This document shows positions 26,474-33,950 of a stretch of 64,000 bases of DNA, piece after piece. The notes below the pieces were generated by a model. The model saw only the letters and a list, made by a program, of their open reading frames with translations. It was not told where the DNA came from and searched no databases. A program made the translations under genes and the position numbers. Origin of the DNA: Sphingobacterium sp. GVS05A (GTDB lineage: Bacteria; Bacteroidota; Bacteroidia; Sphingobacteriales; Sphingobacteriaceae); assembly GCF_019969845.1 (NCBI RefSeq), contig NZ_JAHXYR010000012.1:1-64000 (forward strand), written 5' to 3'. Positions within the stretch are counted from its first letter, which is position 1, and each line of letters starts with the position of its first letter.

Positions 26474-27676
26474 ATGAAAGACTTTAATGCAGCAAATGAA
26501 ATACAGGATTTACAATACTTTGGTGAATTCGGTGGTGTGAACCCTTCAATTTCGGATAGTTCGACCTATACTTTTCTGTCAGCCAAGACGATGTTTGATA
26601 CCTTCGAGGGCAATGCAGATGGCTGTTATTTATATTCACGGCATTCGTCACCTATGAATCTATACCTCGCTCAGGCATTGGCGAAGCTGGAAAATACAGC
26701 GGCAGCCAATGTAACAGCTTCGGGAATGGGGGCTATTACAACGGTACTATTGCAACTCTGTAAAAGTGGTGACCATATCGTTTCCAGCAGGACCATTTAT
26801 GGGGGGACTTATGCTTTTCTGAAAAATTTCTTGCCACCATTTCAAATTGATACCAGCTTTGTCGATATCAGTAATTTCGATGCAATCGAACAGGCAATAC
26901 GACCGACAACGAAAGTGGTCTATTGTGAAAGTGTTAGCAATCCGTTATTGGAAGTCGCAGATTTAAAGAAGCTTTCGGCAATCTGTAAGAAATATAATAT
27001 AAAACTCGTGGTCGACAATACCTTCTCACCGCTATCTGTTTCACCAGGTCTGCTGGGAGCAGATATTGTGATTCATAGCCTGACAAAATTTATTAATGGT
27101 AGCAGCGATACAGTCGGTGGAGTCTATTGTGGACCACAGGAATTTATCAACGATACAAAAAATGTCAATTCGGGTGCCTGCATGTTGCTCGGTCCGACAA
27201 TGGATAGCCTCCGTGCGGCTAGTATTCTTAAAAACTTAAGGACGCTCCATATCCGGATGAAGCAGCATAGTTATAACGCATTGTATCTCGCTGAACGCTT
27301 TGAACGGGACGGACTAGGGGTTTCGTACCCGGGATTGTCCTCCCACAAACATCATGAACTACTAAAAAGTATGATGCATAAAGAATATGGATTTGGTGGG
27401 ATATTGACGCTGGATGCAGGAACCACGGATAAGGCGAACAAACTAATGGAACTGATGCAAAAGGAGAACTTAGGTTATTTGGCCGTAAGCCTTGGATTTT
27501 ATAAAACCTTATTTTCCTGCTCGGGCAGTTCGACCTCCTCTGAAATTCCAGAGGAAGAACGTGTAAGTATGGGGATCTCGGATGGGCTGATCCGCTTTTC
27601 TATCGGACTGGATCATGATATTGAGCGAACGTATCAGCGTATGAAAGCTTGTATGGAGAAAACAGGAGTTCTTTAG
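26474..27676 (+). CDS. Trans-sulfuration-family PLP enzyme (methionine gamma-lyase-like)
   Basis: A 400-residue fold-type I PLP enzyme of the Cys/Met metabolism family. YSRHSSPMNLYLAQALAKLE (about 54-73) and TASGMGAITTVLLQL (about 80-94) bind cofactor phosphate, CESVSNPLLEVADL is near 155, and HSLTKFINGSSDTVGG near 199-214 carries the Schiff-base Lys. Such enzymes cleave methionine, homocysteine or cystathionine. The divergent Lrp regulator suggests an amino-acid catabolic role, so methionine gamma-lyase is favoured over cystathionine gamma-synthase; substrate choice is inferred. Confidence 0.88.
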   Translation: MKDFNAANEIQDLQYFGEFGGVNPSISDSSTYTFLSAKTMFDTFEGNADGCYLYSRHSSPMNLYLAQALAKLENTAAANVTASGMGAITTVLLQLCKSGDHIVSSRTIYGGTYAFLKNFLPPFQIDTSFVDISNFDAIEQAIRPTTKVVYCESVSNPLLEVADLKKLSAICKKYNIKLVVDNTFSPLSVSPGLLGADIVIHSLTKFINGSSDTVGGVYCGPQEFINDTKNVNSGACMLLGPTMDSLRAASILKNLRTLHIRMKQHSYNALYLAERFERDGLGVSYPGLSSHKHHELLKSMMHKEYGFGGILTLDAGTTDKANKLMELMQKENLGYLAVSLGFYKTLFSCSGSSTSSEIPEEERVSMGISDGLIRFSIGLDHDIERTYQRMKACMEKTGVL

Positions 27677-27830
27677 CCACCTGATGTATTTTTTTAATGA
27701 TGGCTATTCATTTAATTGGAGATGGATCGGGTGGGGGGTAGTGCGTGAGGTGTCTATATTGATGTGAGCTGGGATTTTGACGTAAATCCTAGTTTGACCC
27801 GGTATGGTATAATAAATTGATAATTTTATT

Positions 27831-27855
27831 GGGACTATTTGACAATTCGGTTGTC
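27831..27855 (+). promoter_or_regulatory. ECF-sigma-like promoter of small RNA unit A
   Basis: GGGAC at 27831-27835, exactly 16 nt, TGTC at 27852-27855. The -10 differs at one base from the CGTC of the other three units. Confidence 0.6.
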
Positions 27856-27862
27856 GTTTAAA

Positions 27863-27965
27863 TAGTGTGTCACAATTTAATGGAGAGATACACCATATAA
27901 ATTCTTATTCGTATTAATTGATGTTTAAGGCCGCACATTACCCGATGTACTGGCGGCCTTATTGT
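27863..27965 (+). ncRNA. Putative small RNA A (divergent member of a four-copy family)
   Basis: This transcript would start about 8 nt after the ECF-like -10 and end at a hairpin: AAGGCCGC (27927-27934) pairs with GCGGCCTT (27953-27960), and above it ACAT pairs with ATGT around the loop UACCCG. The layout equals that of units B, C and D, but the loop is UACCCG instead of UUCCCC and the bulge is on the 3' side. It lies between the PLP enzyme and the DoxX gene, whose own promoter follows at 27999. No coding potential was seen. Ends are estimates. Confidence 0.55.
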
Positions 27966-27998
27966 TGTTGGTCAATTGATTTCTTAAACTGGTTTAAG

Positions 27999-28027
27999 TT
28001 GACACGATTATTGTTGTTTTATATTTG
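27999..28027 (+). promoter_or_regulatory. DoxX gene promoter
   Basis: TTG at 27999-28001, an 18-nt spacer and TATATTTG at 28020-28027. The -7 element overlaps an in-frame TTG at 28025, which rules that codon out as the start and supports the ATG at 28046. Confidence 0.65.
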
Positions 28028-28045
28028 ATCAATAAAATAAAGTAT

Positions 28046-28480
28046 ATGTATAGTCAACTTTTTGTTCGTCTCGCCGTGGCAACAGCTTTTTTATCTGCTG
28101 TGGCGGATCGTTTGGGTCTGTGGGGAGCACCCGGCACGGCGAATGCTTCATGGGGAAACTGGGTAAATTTTGTCGCTTATTCCAATCAGCTTAATTTTTT
28201 TGCGCCTGCTTCCATGGGGAATGTGCTCGCAATCGGAGCCACGGTACTCGAAGTAGTTTTGGGAATTTTGCTTTTGATCGGTTATCAGACACGTTTGGTA
28301 GCGCTGTTCTCTGGAGGGTTGCTAACTATTTTTGCATTGACGATGATGCTGTCCTTTGGGATCAAAGTCACTTTTAACTATTCGGTCTGGGTAGGGGCAA
28401 GTGCTTGTTTTCTATTGGGAACAAAACAAATTTTTCCCTTCAGCCTTGATCATTATTTGGAACGGTACAGAAGAAAATAA
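28046..28480 (+). CDS. DoxX family membrane protein
   Basis: A 144-residue protein from ATG 28046 (MYSQLFVRLAVATAFLS). Four hydrophobic segments match the DoxX/SURF4 fold: about 5-25, 57-77 with TVLEVVLGILLLIGYQTR, 85-105 and 112-128. Family members include a subunit of thiosulfate:quinone oxidoreductase and proteins of redox stress complexes, but most are uncharacterised. It is a single gene, flanked by putative small RNA units A and B. No terminator hairpin of its own was found before unit B. Confidence 0.82.
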   Translation: MYSQLFVRLAVATAFLSAVADRLGLWGAPGTANASWGNWVNFVAYSNQLNFFAPASMGNVLAIGATVLEVVLGILLLIGYQTRLVALFSGGLLTIFALTMMLSFGIKVTFNYSVWVGASACFLLGTKQIFPFSLDHYLERYRRK

Positions 28481-28507
28481 AGTAATTTAATTTTTTTTAT
28501 TTTTTTC

Positions 28508-28532
28508 GGGACAATTGGCTCACTTAACCGTC
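28508..28532 (+). promoter_or_regulatory. ECF-sigma-like promoter of small RNA unit B
   Basis: GGGAC at 28508-28512, exactly 16 nt, CGTC at 28529-28532, preceded by TTTTTTC as in unit C. Confidence 0.7.
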
Positions 28533-28539
28533 TTATAAG

Positions 28540-28624
28540 TATAGACTTTTTCACAAAGTATATGTTTTTCATAGGTTAGTGTGAAGCCGCAGCAAATTCC
28601 CCATTTGTGCGGCTTTTTATTTTT
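28540..28624 (+). ncRNA. Putative small RNA B
   Basis: It is predicted to run from about 28540 to a terminator hairpin: AAGCCGCA (28584-28591) pairs with TGCGGCTT (28608-28615), with an upper stem CAAAT/ATTTG, a bulged G and the loop UCCCC, then a T run to 28626. It shares GTATATGTTTTT and the AAGCCGCA stem with unit D. Its end abuts the stop codon of the minus-strand gene at 28628. The longest frame inside is five codons. Boundaries are estimates from promoter and terminator. Confidence 0.68.
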
Positions 28625-28627
28625 TTG

Positions 28628-29920
28628 TTACATTTCCTTTAAATTCACTTCTTTCTTCTCGCCATCCTTATCTATAGTGATGCGTTTCTCTATATTCGCC
28701 TTGTCAATATAGGATGACCTAGCTGTTCCGTAATTTGTGGTAGATCCGGTATAACCCCAATAGTTATAATAATTGGTATACCCCGATACATAGGAATAAT
28801 TATAGGAGTTGGAAAAATCAAAGCTGGTCATAATGATATAATTGCCGGGCATTAGCTCAGCAAATTCAAAGTGTCCCTCATCATCGTAGACCTTTGTGCG
28901 TTTGACGGAATGGCCAAAATCGGCATCCAGCGGAACCTCCGCAACTTTCTTTTGCTTTCGGATTTTTTTGTTTACCTCAAGCCATTCTTCATAGTATACT
29001 GAATTTGGAAAAAGCATAATCTCAGTTCCTTTTGGCGCATATTGTTTTTTCGCTGTATTGACAAGACCGGCTAGCCTCTTGCCAGAGCTTGACCGTGCAT
29101 AAGCGGTGCCGATGATCACACTGTTACCATTGGATATCTGCTGAATAGCCTGCTCTTTGTTAAATCGGTTTTTGATCGGCTGGTAATCGAGCTCCTCGTT
29201 GACTGTAATCTCCCACTTACCATTGCCCATGGACATTTCTCGTTGCCATAACCGCCGGTCTTTCTTGTCCACGACATAATTATAGATTGCACCCGTATTT
29301 TCTTCCAATAGCGTGATTAACCAGCTGTCATGTTTGCCCGTTTTCGGAGAACCATAGCTATAGCTTTTGACTTCTTTAATCGTATAGTATTCCACCTGAA
29401 CATTGGATTCGTCATTGTAGTAAAATTGAGGGATCCGTGCCTTATATCCAACATCCAAGGGAAGTGTTCCCATCAGATGGTCTGTCCAGTTGAAGTCAAT
29501 AAATGGTTCGGTAGGACGTAAATTCAGCTTTTTATCTTTTTTGGTTTCTTTGGAATAATAATTACCGGTGATGGTCTCCCCAAAGTTGAGATTTAATTTT
29601 GTTTTCTTGGCGTCACTGGCATAGCTGATGGATTTTAGTGTGCTTCCATCCACGACGCTAGTGCGTGCAGTGACCCAGGCATTGTCTTTGGGCGTGTAAG
29701 AACTTGTCAGGCTCAATTGATTGTTGGCCGCAACAATATCATAGGTAATTGTACCTTGTTTGTCCCAGTTGTTATCTTTTACATAGTATACCGTGTAAAG
29801 CGACTTCTCCGGTTTTACATACTTGGTATTGATATCCGTGCTGCCGGGTGCGACTATCTTTTGACTTAATGCTACAAAGGGAAGCAGGCCTGCTGCTAAA
29901 ACAAGTGCATACGATTTCAT
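28628..29920 (-). CDS. Secreted protein of unknown function (DUF3108-like N-terminal part)
   Basis: A 430-residue protein from ATG 29920 (MKSYALVLAAGLLP), with a signal peptide of about 20 residues; a TTG-like frame extension further upstream is discounted. Residues 40-250 resemble DUF3108-like beta-sheet domains (DHLMGTLPLDVGYKARIPQF, SWLITLLEENTGAIYNYVVD). Residues 330-400 look like a small carnitine/CarboxypepD-type beta domain (EGHFEFAELMPGNYIIMTS). The C-terminus is rich in Tyr, Asn and Ser around 370-395. Function unknown. It converges with small RNA B and diverges from small RNA C. Confidence 0.6.
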   Translation of the reverse strand: MKSYALVLAAGLLPFVALSQKIVAPGSTDINTKYVKPEKSLYTVYYVKDNNWDKQGTITYDIVAANNQLSLTSSYTPKDNAWVTARTSVVDGSTLKSISYASDAKKTKLNLNFGETITGNYYSKETKKDKKLNLRPTEPFIDFNWTDHLMGTLPLDVGYKARIPQFYYNDESNVQVEYYTIKEVKSYSYGSPKTGKHDSWLITLLEENTGAIYNYVVDKKDRRLWQREMSMGNGKWEITVNEELDYQPIKNRFNKEQAIQQISNGNSVIIGTAYARSSSGKRLAGLVNTAKKQYAPKGTEIMLFPNSVYYEEWLEVNKKIRKQKKVAEVPLDADFGHSVKRTKVYDDEGHFEFAELMPGNYIIMTSFDFSNSYNYSYVSGYTNYYNYWGYTGSTTNYGTARSSYIDKANIEKRITIDKDGEKKEVNLKEM

Positions 29921-30011
29921 ATATGTATTCCTATAGTTAATGAAAAACAAGCTGGTTTTTCTTGTTTATTTTATTAATCTAAGGTAATAAAAAAGTTTTT
30001 TATTTTTTTTC

Positions 30012-30036
30012 GGGACAATCGCGATTCTCAACCGTC
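30012..30036 (+). promoter_or_regulatory. ECF-sigma-like promoter of small RNA unit C
   Basis: GGGAC at 30012-30016, exactly 16 nt, CGTC at 30033-30036, preceded by TTTTTTTTC. Confidence 0.7.
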
Positions 30037-30043
30037 ATTACTA

Positions 30044-30120
30044 AAGACACAGAAATTTAATTATCTATTCTTAGTTTGGTTACAGCCGCATTGAATTCCC
30101 CGTTCTTGCGGCTTTTTTTA
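30044..30120 (+). ncRNA. Putative small RNA C
   Basis: From about 30044 to a hairpin in which AGCCGCA (30084-30090) pairs with TGCGGCT (30107-30113), the upper stem is GAA/TTC with a small internal loop, and the loop is UUCCCCG. A T run ends at 30119. The lower stem and the CCCC loop equal those of units B and D while the upper stem differs. It lies 92 bases upstream of, and divergent from, the secreted-protein gene. No frame of note inside. Confidence 0.68.
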
Positions 30121-30168
30121 TTTATGTTACTCTTTTGATTGATTCTTATAAATTTTTTGAAATATTTT

Positions 30169-30193
30169 GGGACAATTACTGGACTCGACCGTC
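30169..30193 (+). promoter_or_regulatory. ECF-sigma-like promoter of small RNA unit D
   Basis: GGGAC at 30169-30173, exactly 16 nt, CGTC at 30190-30193. The transcribed strand and spacing equal units B and C. Confidence 0.7.
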
Positions 30194-30200
30194 TTATTAA

Positions 30201-30288
30201 TAACTACTTTTCCTAGGCTAAGTATATGTTTTTTATCGTAGTTGCGTGCTGAAGCCGCAATGAGTTCCCCACTCATGCGGCTTCTTTG
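30201..30288 (+). ncRNA. Putative small RNA D
   Basis: From about 30201 to a hairpin: AAGCCGCA (30252-30259), one bulged A, TGAG, the loop UUCCCCA, CTCA, TGCGGCTT (30276-30283), then TCTTTG. The bulge sits where unit B has a bulged G. The middle part shares AAGTATATGTTTTTT with unit B. A nine-codon frame (ATG to TGA near 30225-30251) is not conserved in unit C, so it is probably not translated. The unit lies 134 nt downstream of C in the same direction. Confidence 0.68.
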
Positions 30289-30358
30289 TGTAGTTGATCG
30301 CTGCTAAGCCTTACTATCGTATTTTTACTATTTTGGGAGAGGCAATATTGCCTAGCTA

Positions 30359-32152
30359 TCAATCATCCAATGTTTTCAGAAATGCAATAATTTTGGCTGT
30401 TTCTTTTGCTGTTAAACCTAAAGTATCCGTCGGTAAAGTCTGATTGTCCAGCTTAAAACCGAACTGCTGGCCACCACCTTTGTTGTAAAAGTCCATGACC
30501 TGCTCCAAGGTGACATAGCCTCCATTGTGCATGTAAGGTGCCGTCTTGCTGCTATTGCGTATGGTAGGAGTTTTAAAGGAATATTGCAATTGGGCTACAG
30601 TCTCATGATAGCGCCCTCTGCCACGGTCTGGATCCAGCTGCCGATTATGGTAGTCTGTGGCTAGTCCCAATACTTCGGATTCGGTCTTGGCATATTCCGG
30701 CGGCACAGTCCCGTTAAACAGGGGAACAAAATGACAGGTAGCACATTTGGCTTTACCCACAAAAAGATTGAAACCTGCTTTTTCATCTGCTGTCAGTAGC
30801 TGTGACTGACCACGCATATAACGGTCAAAGCGAGAGTTAAATGTGCTTAATGAACGGACATAACTAGCCAATACATTCTGTACCTGCCAATTTTCAACTG
30901 TATCGGTCTTATAAATCTTGTTAAACTCTTTTGTATAGGCCTTATGTTGATTCAGACGTTTGGCAATTTCATCCATAGAGCCATGCATCTCATCTTTATT
31001 GGTAATGACATCCACGCTTTGCCCTTCCAGATCCTCACGACGCATATCCCAGAATTGCCCATGTTGATAATTGCTATAGGAAAGGGAAGGGGTATTGCGA
31101 TCCATCTTTGCACCCGATAGGGTAGTTGGCACTTTGAGTCCGTCTGCAAAGGCCTTGTCTGCGTGATGACAGGAAATACAGGATCTGCTCTGGTCACCAG
31201 AAAGGATATTGTCCCGAAATAACTTGGCTCCTAAAACGACTTTTTCGGAACTCATTTTTTGTCGTTCTGAGGGAACAAAAAAATCCGGATTAAAGGCATC
31301 TTTGCTAAATAAATTGGAGGCTTCGGGCGAAATAGGATGATTGACATTCAAGGATGGGATATTTTCCAATTGCCGAAACTGATGCAGTGCATCGGAAATT
31401 TTATTCAAATGTTGATCCATTAGACTGAGGTAGTCAAATTGATTTCGATCTGCACTCTTGCCCAAGATGCTATTTGTCCTGCTGATTAAAACCAGGATCT
31501 TTTCAATCTCTTCAGGATGATTGACCTGCTCTTTGATCATCGCCAACACATCAGCTACGCCATTGAGGGCATGAGTTGATTCGATGAGACCTTTACCCGA
31601 GATCGGGGTGTCAAAGCCCGTAACCCCTAAGGTAGTGATCCGAAATATCTGGTTGCGCAATGATTCCATGAGCTGGGGCAGTGATAAGGTATTGACCTCA
31701 AAATAAGTGTCGATCGCCAGGGATTTGTTTTTTAGTTTCTTTAAAAATCGAATAATCTGCTGTTTTTCTTCCTTTTGATAGCTGGGGTAGAAATATTCCT
31801 CCAATGTCTGCAAACCTTCGGCTTCGATGACAGCATTTTCTTCCAATTCAATTTCGTCTAGATTGGGGCCATTCAAAAAACGGGCGGTCTCGGGCATAAA
31901 ATAACCAACTGCCCATTCCATGGATTTGTACGTGGACCGCAACTGATCAAATCCCTGTTGCAACTGTTGGTCACTGCTATTACTTTCGACGTTTGCGATC
32001 TGTTGGTCAATCTGTTTATCAAATGCGGTATTGATCGTTAACACCCACTGTCTGATAGCTGGTAGATCTTGAGGATCTGTCCTATGATTTCCTTTACACA
32101 TGATAGCCAATAATACAATTGCTATCAGACCGCTCACAAGCCAATATTTCAT
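30359..32152 (-). CDS. Imelysin-like domain fused to di-heme cytochrome c peroxidase (MauG/CCP family)
   Basis: A 597-residue, probably membrane-anchored protein (LLAIMCKGN, possible lipobox Cys19). Residues 25-240 resemble an imelysin/EfeO-type helical domain (SMEWAVGYFMPETARFLNGP, EGLQTLEEYFYP). Residues 290-597 form a di-heme peroxidase with two heme motifs, SCISCHHADKAF near 322 and KCATCHFVPLF near 470. PTIRNSSKTAPYMHNGGY near 545 belongs to the second heme pocket. It should act in the periplasm on H2O2 or as a MauG-like oxidase; the imelysin part suggests iron handling. It lies 92 bases downstream of a PhoX-like gene on the same strand. Confidence 0.85.
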   Translation of the reverse strand: MKYWLVSGLIAIVLLAIMCKGNHRTDPQDLPAIRQWVLTINTAFDKQIDQQIANVESNSSDQQLQQGFDQLRSTYKSMEWAVGYFMPETARFLNGPNLDEIELEENAVIEAEGLQTLEEYFYPSYQKEEKQQIIRFLKKLKNKSLAIDTYFEVNTLSLPQLMESLRNQIFRITTLGVTGFDTPISGKGLIESTHALNGVADVLAMIKEQVNHPEEIEKILVLISRTNSILGKSADRNQFDYLSLMDQHLNKISDALHQFRQLENIPSLNVNHPISPEASNLFSKDAFNPDFFVPSERQKMSSEKVVLGAKLFRDNILSGDQSRSCISCHHADKAFADGLKVPTTLSGAKMDRNTPSLSYSNYQHGQFWDMRREDLEGQSVDVITNKDEMHGSMDEIAKRLNQHKAYTKEFNKIYKTDTVENWQVQNVLASYVRSLSTFNSRFDRYMRGQSQLLTADEKAGFNLFVGKAKCATCHFVPLFNGTVPPEYAKTESEVLGLATDYHNRQLDPDRGRGRYHETVAQLQYSFKTPTIRNSSKTAPYMHNGGYVTLEQVMDFYNKGGGQQFGFKLDNQTLPTDTLGLTAKETAKIIAFLKTLDD

Positions 32153-32244
32153 TTATTTTTTATGTTTGAATAAAATAACAACAAGGGTATCCTTTCGCAG
32201 TGAAGGGATACCCTTGTTGGGTATTAATGTTGATTTTAGTAAAA

Positions 32245-33723
32245 TTATCGTTGTACGTTACGGATAAGAACGACTTGGCCACCTTCCTTGTTTGTAACCG
32301 CACCTGATCCATCAGCGTTGGCAAATTTATCATTCTGCCAAGTGTGGGAGTGGATATTGACAGCAAAGGTATTTGGAATGCCAACCAATTTGGAAACATC
32401 TGTCATCGCACCAAACTCCCATGAGCCAAATTTACTGAGGTTGCCACTTTGGTTATAATCTTTTTGCCAATCTTTGTTGTTGCGCTCATGTTTCATGTTT
32501 AACCAAGGCTTGTAGGTCCTGGTCGCCATATTGTATTGCCAGATATAAGAATCGTGTTTGGCATCAGTATAATAGGAATCACCATCTTCCTGTATATACA
32601 CGTAGTTTTCAGTCACACATAGGTTGTCAGGATTGATCAGGTTATTTCCCGGATCAGAATCTCCCTCAGCAATAACTTCCAATTTACCCTTCAGCATATC
32701 TTTAGCGTCCATATTCAGTTTATAGACCCTGCCCCACATTGTTAACCCTTCTGTTGGGGTTTTGCCATCACCTGACTGGCCTGTTGCGGTAAAATAGACT
32801 TCACGTCCATTACCAGCACCTTTACGGTAATCTACATCTTCTACTCTGGAGAAACGAATGGCTTTATTGTCTATATTAGCTTGGTTGATTTCTTTACCCA
32901 TCAGATTTTTGGCATTCGGAATTTCGACAAACTCGACATCATAGGAACTACCCTTTTTCATATTCGTCTCGGTATAGTCATTATTGCTACGCTTTAGGGC
33001 GTATAGCTTGCCGTTATCCAAGTCTCCTTGTTGATCAGCGACATATAGTATCAATTGGCCAGCGGATTGATGGTTTGAACCGTAGGATTGATCTTCTCCG
33101 ATCAGGATATAGGTCTTGCCATTGGATACGTCTTTTGGAAGTGGTACCGCATTTTCCATGGAAGCTTTTCCTAAAGCCGGTTTAACACGGTTCTTGTCCG
33201 AGCGTTGGGCTACAGATCCAAGCGGATCCAGCTTATGAACCATGCTCTCTTCGCCTGATTCGCCAGCTGTTAGAAAAGCGGAGAAACCATGCTCTTCAGG
33301 TGTGGCAAGCGTAGCCGAACAAAGTCTGGTACTACCACCAGTACCATCCATGATATATTCGCCTTTAATAGGTTTGAAGTTTTTATCGAGATAAACACGG
33401 GATACCGATTGTGTGATCTCGTGGTTACTGATCATCAGGAAACCATCTGATTTGTCATCCTTCATAAATCCAGCGCCATCAGGTTGACCAGCGAATACGA
33501 ATTCGGGACTACCGGATAATTTATCTGAACTTGAGATCAGGGTGGTAATCTTTAAATTTTCAAAACCGGGCATGCCGTAGACAAAAGCGGGTTCTTTTGA
33601 ATAGTTTTCTAAAGTTGCCATTGGTGGCTTCTCTCCACCATCTTCGATTTTGTCGTTGTCTTTACAGCCAGCTATTGCCACTGACAATAATAAACTCAGG
33701 ATTGTAATTTGGTTTCTTCTCAT
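32245..33723 (-). CDS. PhoX/DUF839 family lipoprotein (alkaline phosphatase-like)
   Basis: A 492-residue lipoprotein (VAIAGCKDN, Cys20). The DUF839 beta-propeller shows VFAGQPDGAGFMKDD, SNHEITQSVSRVY (about 95-108), RLCSATLATPEEHG and NPDNLCVTENYVYIQEDGDS (about 365-384), typical of PhoX-like proteins, which in characterised members use iron and calcium. Not all DUF839 proteins are phosphatases. It precedes the imelysin/peroxidase gene on the same strand, so both may belong to one iron- or phosphate-linked operon. Confidence 0.82.
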   Translation of the reverse strand: MRRNQITILSLLLSVAIAGCKDNDKIEDGGEKPPMATLENYSKEPAFVYGMPGFENLKITTLISSSDKLSGSPEFVFAGQPDGAGFMKDDKSDGFLMISNHEITQSVSRVYLDKNFKPIKGEYIMDGTGGSTRLCSATLATPEEHGFSAFLTAGESGEESMVHKLDPLGSVAQRSDKNRVKPALGKASMENAVPLPKDVSNGKTYILIGEDQSYGSNHQSAGQLILYVADQQGDLDNGKLYALKRSNNDYTETNMKKGSSYDVEFVEIPNAKNLMGKEINQANIDNKAIRFSRVEDVDYRKGAGNGREVYFTATGQSGDGKTPTEGLTMWGRVYKLNMDAKDMLKGKLEVIAEGDSDPGNNLINPDNLCVTENYVYIQEDGDSYYTDAKHDSYIWQYNMATRTYKPWLNMKHERNNKDWQKDYNQSGNLSKFGSWEFGAMTDVSKLVGIPNTFAVNIHSHTWQNDKFANADGSGAVTNKEGGQVVLIRNVQR

Positions 33724-33856
33724 ACCACAAAGGTATTCTTGCGATATTAGCTGTATATTAACTCTATTTTAAATAAACAGTTTATCTTTTGTCTATACTT
33801 TTTAGTTTAATTTATCGGGTTGGGTATCTTGTGAATGGGCACTGCACAAAAATAAA

Positions 33857-33888
33857 GGCCGTATCAAAATAGCTATTTTGATACGGCC
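33857..33888 (-). terminator. Terminator after M56 peptidase gene
   Basis: A perfect 16-bp palindrome (GGCCGTATCAAAATAG and complement), with TTTATTTTTG following on the minus strand, about 60 bases after the M56 stop codon. Confidence 0.85.
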
Positions 33889-33950
33889 CCTTTTTTGCTT
33901 TGCCTTCTAAATCCAAGGTAAGGCTTTGTGCTACTTGAAATCAGTTCCTG

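Noticed and set aside
28570-30251. Very short frames inside the putative sRNAs (for example ATGTTTTTT... at about 30227)
   Set aside because: Five to nine codons long and absent from unit C, so a coding role is unlikely.
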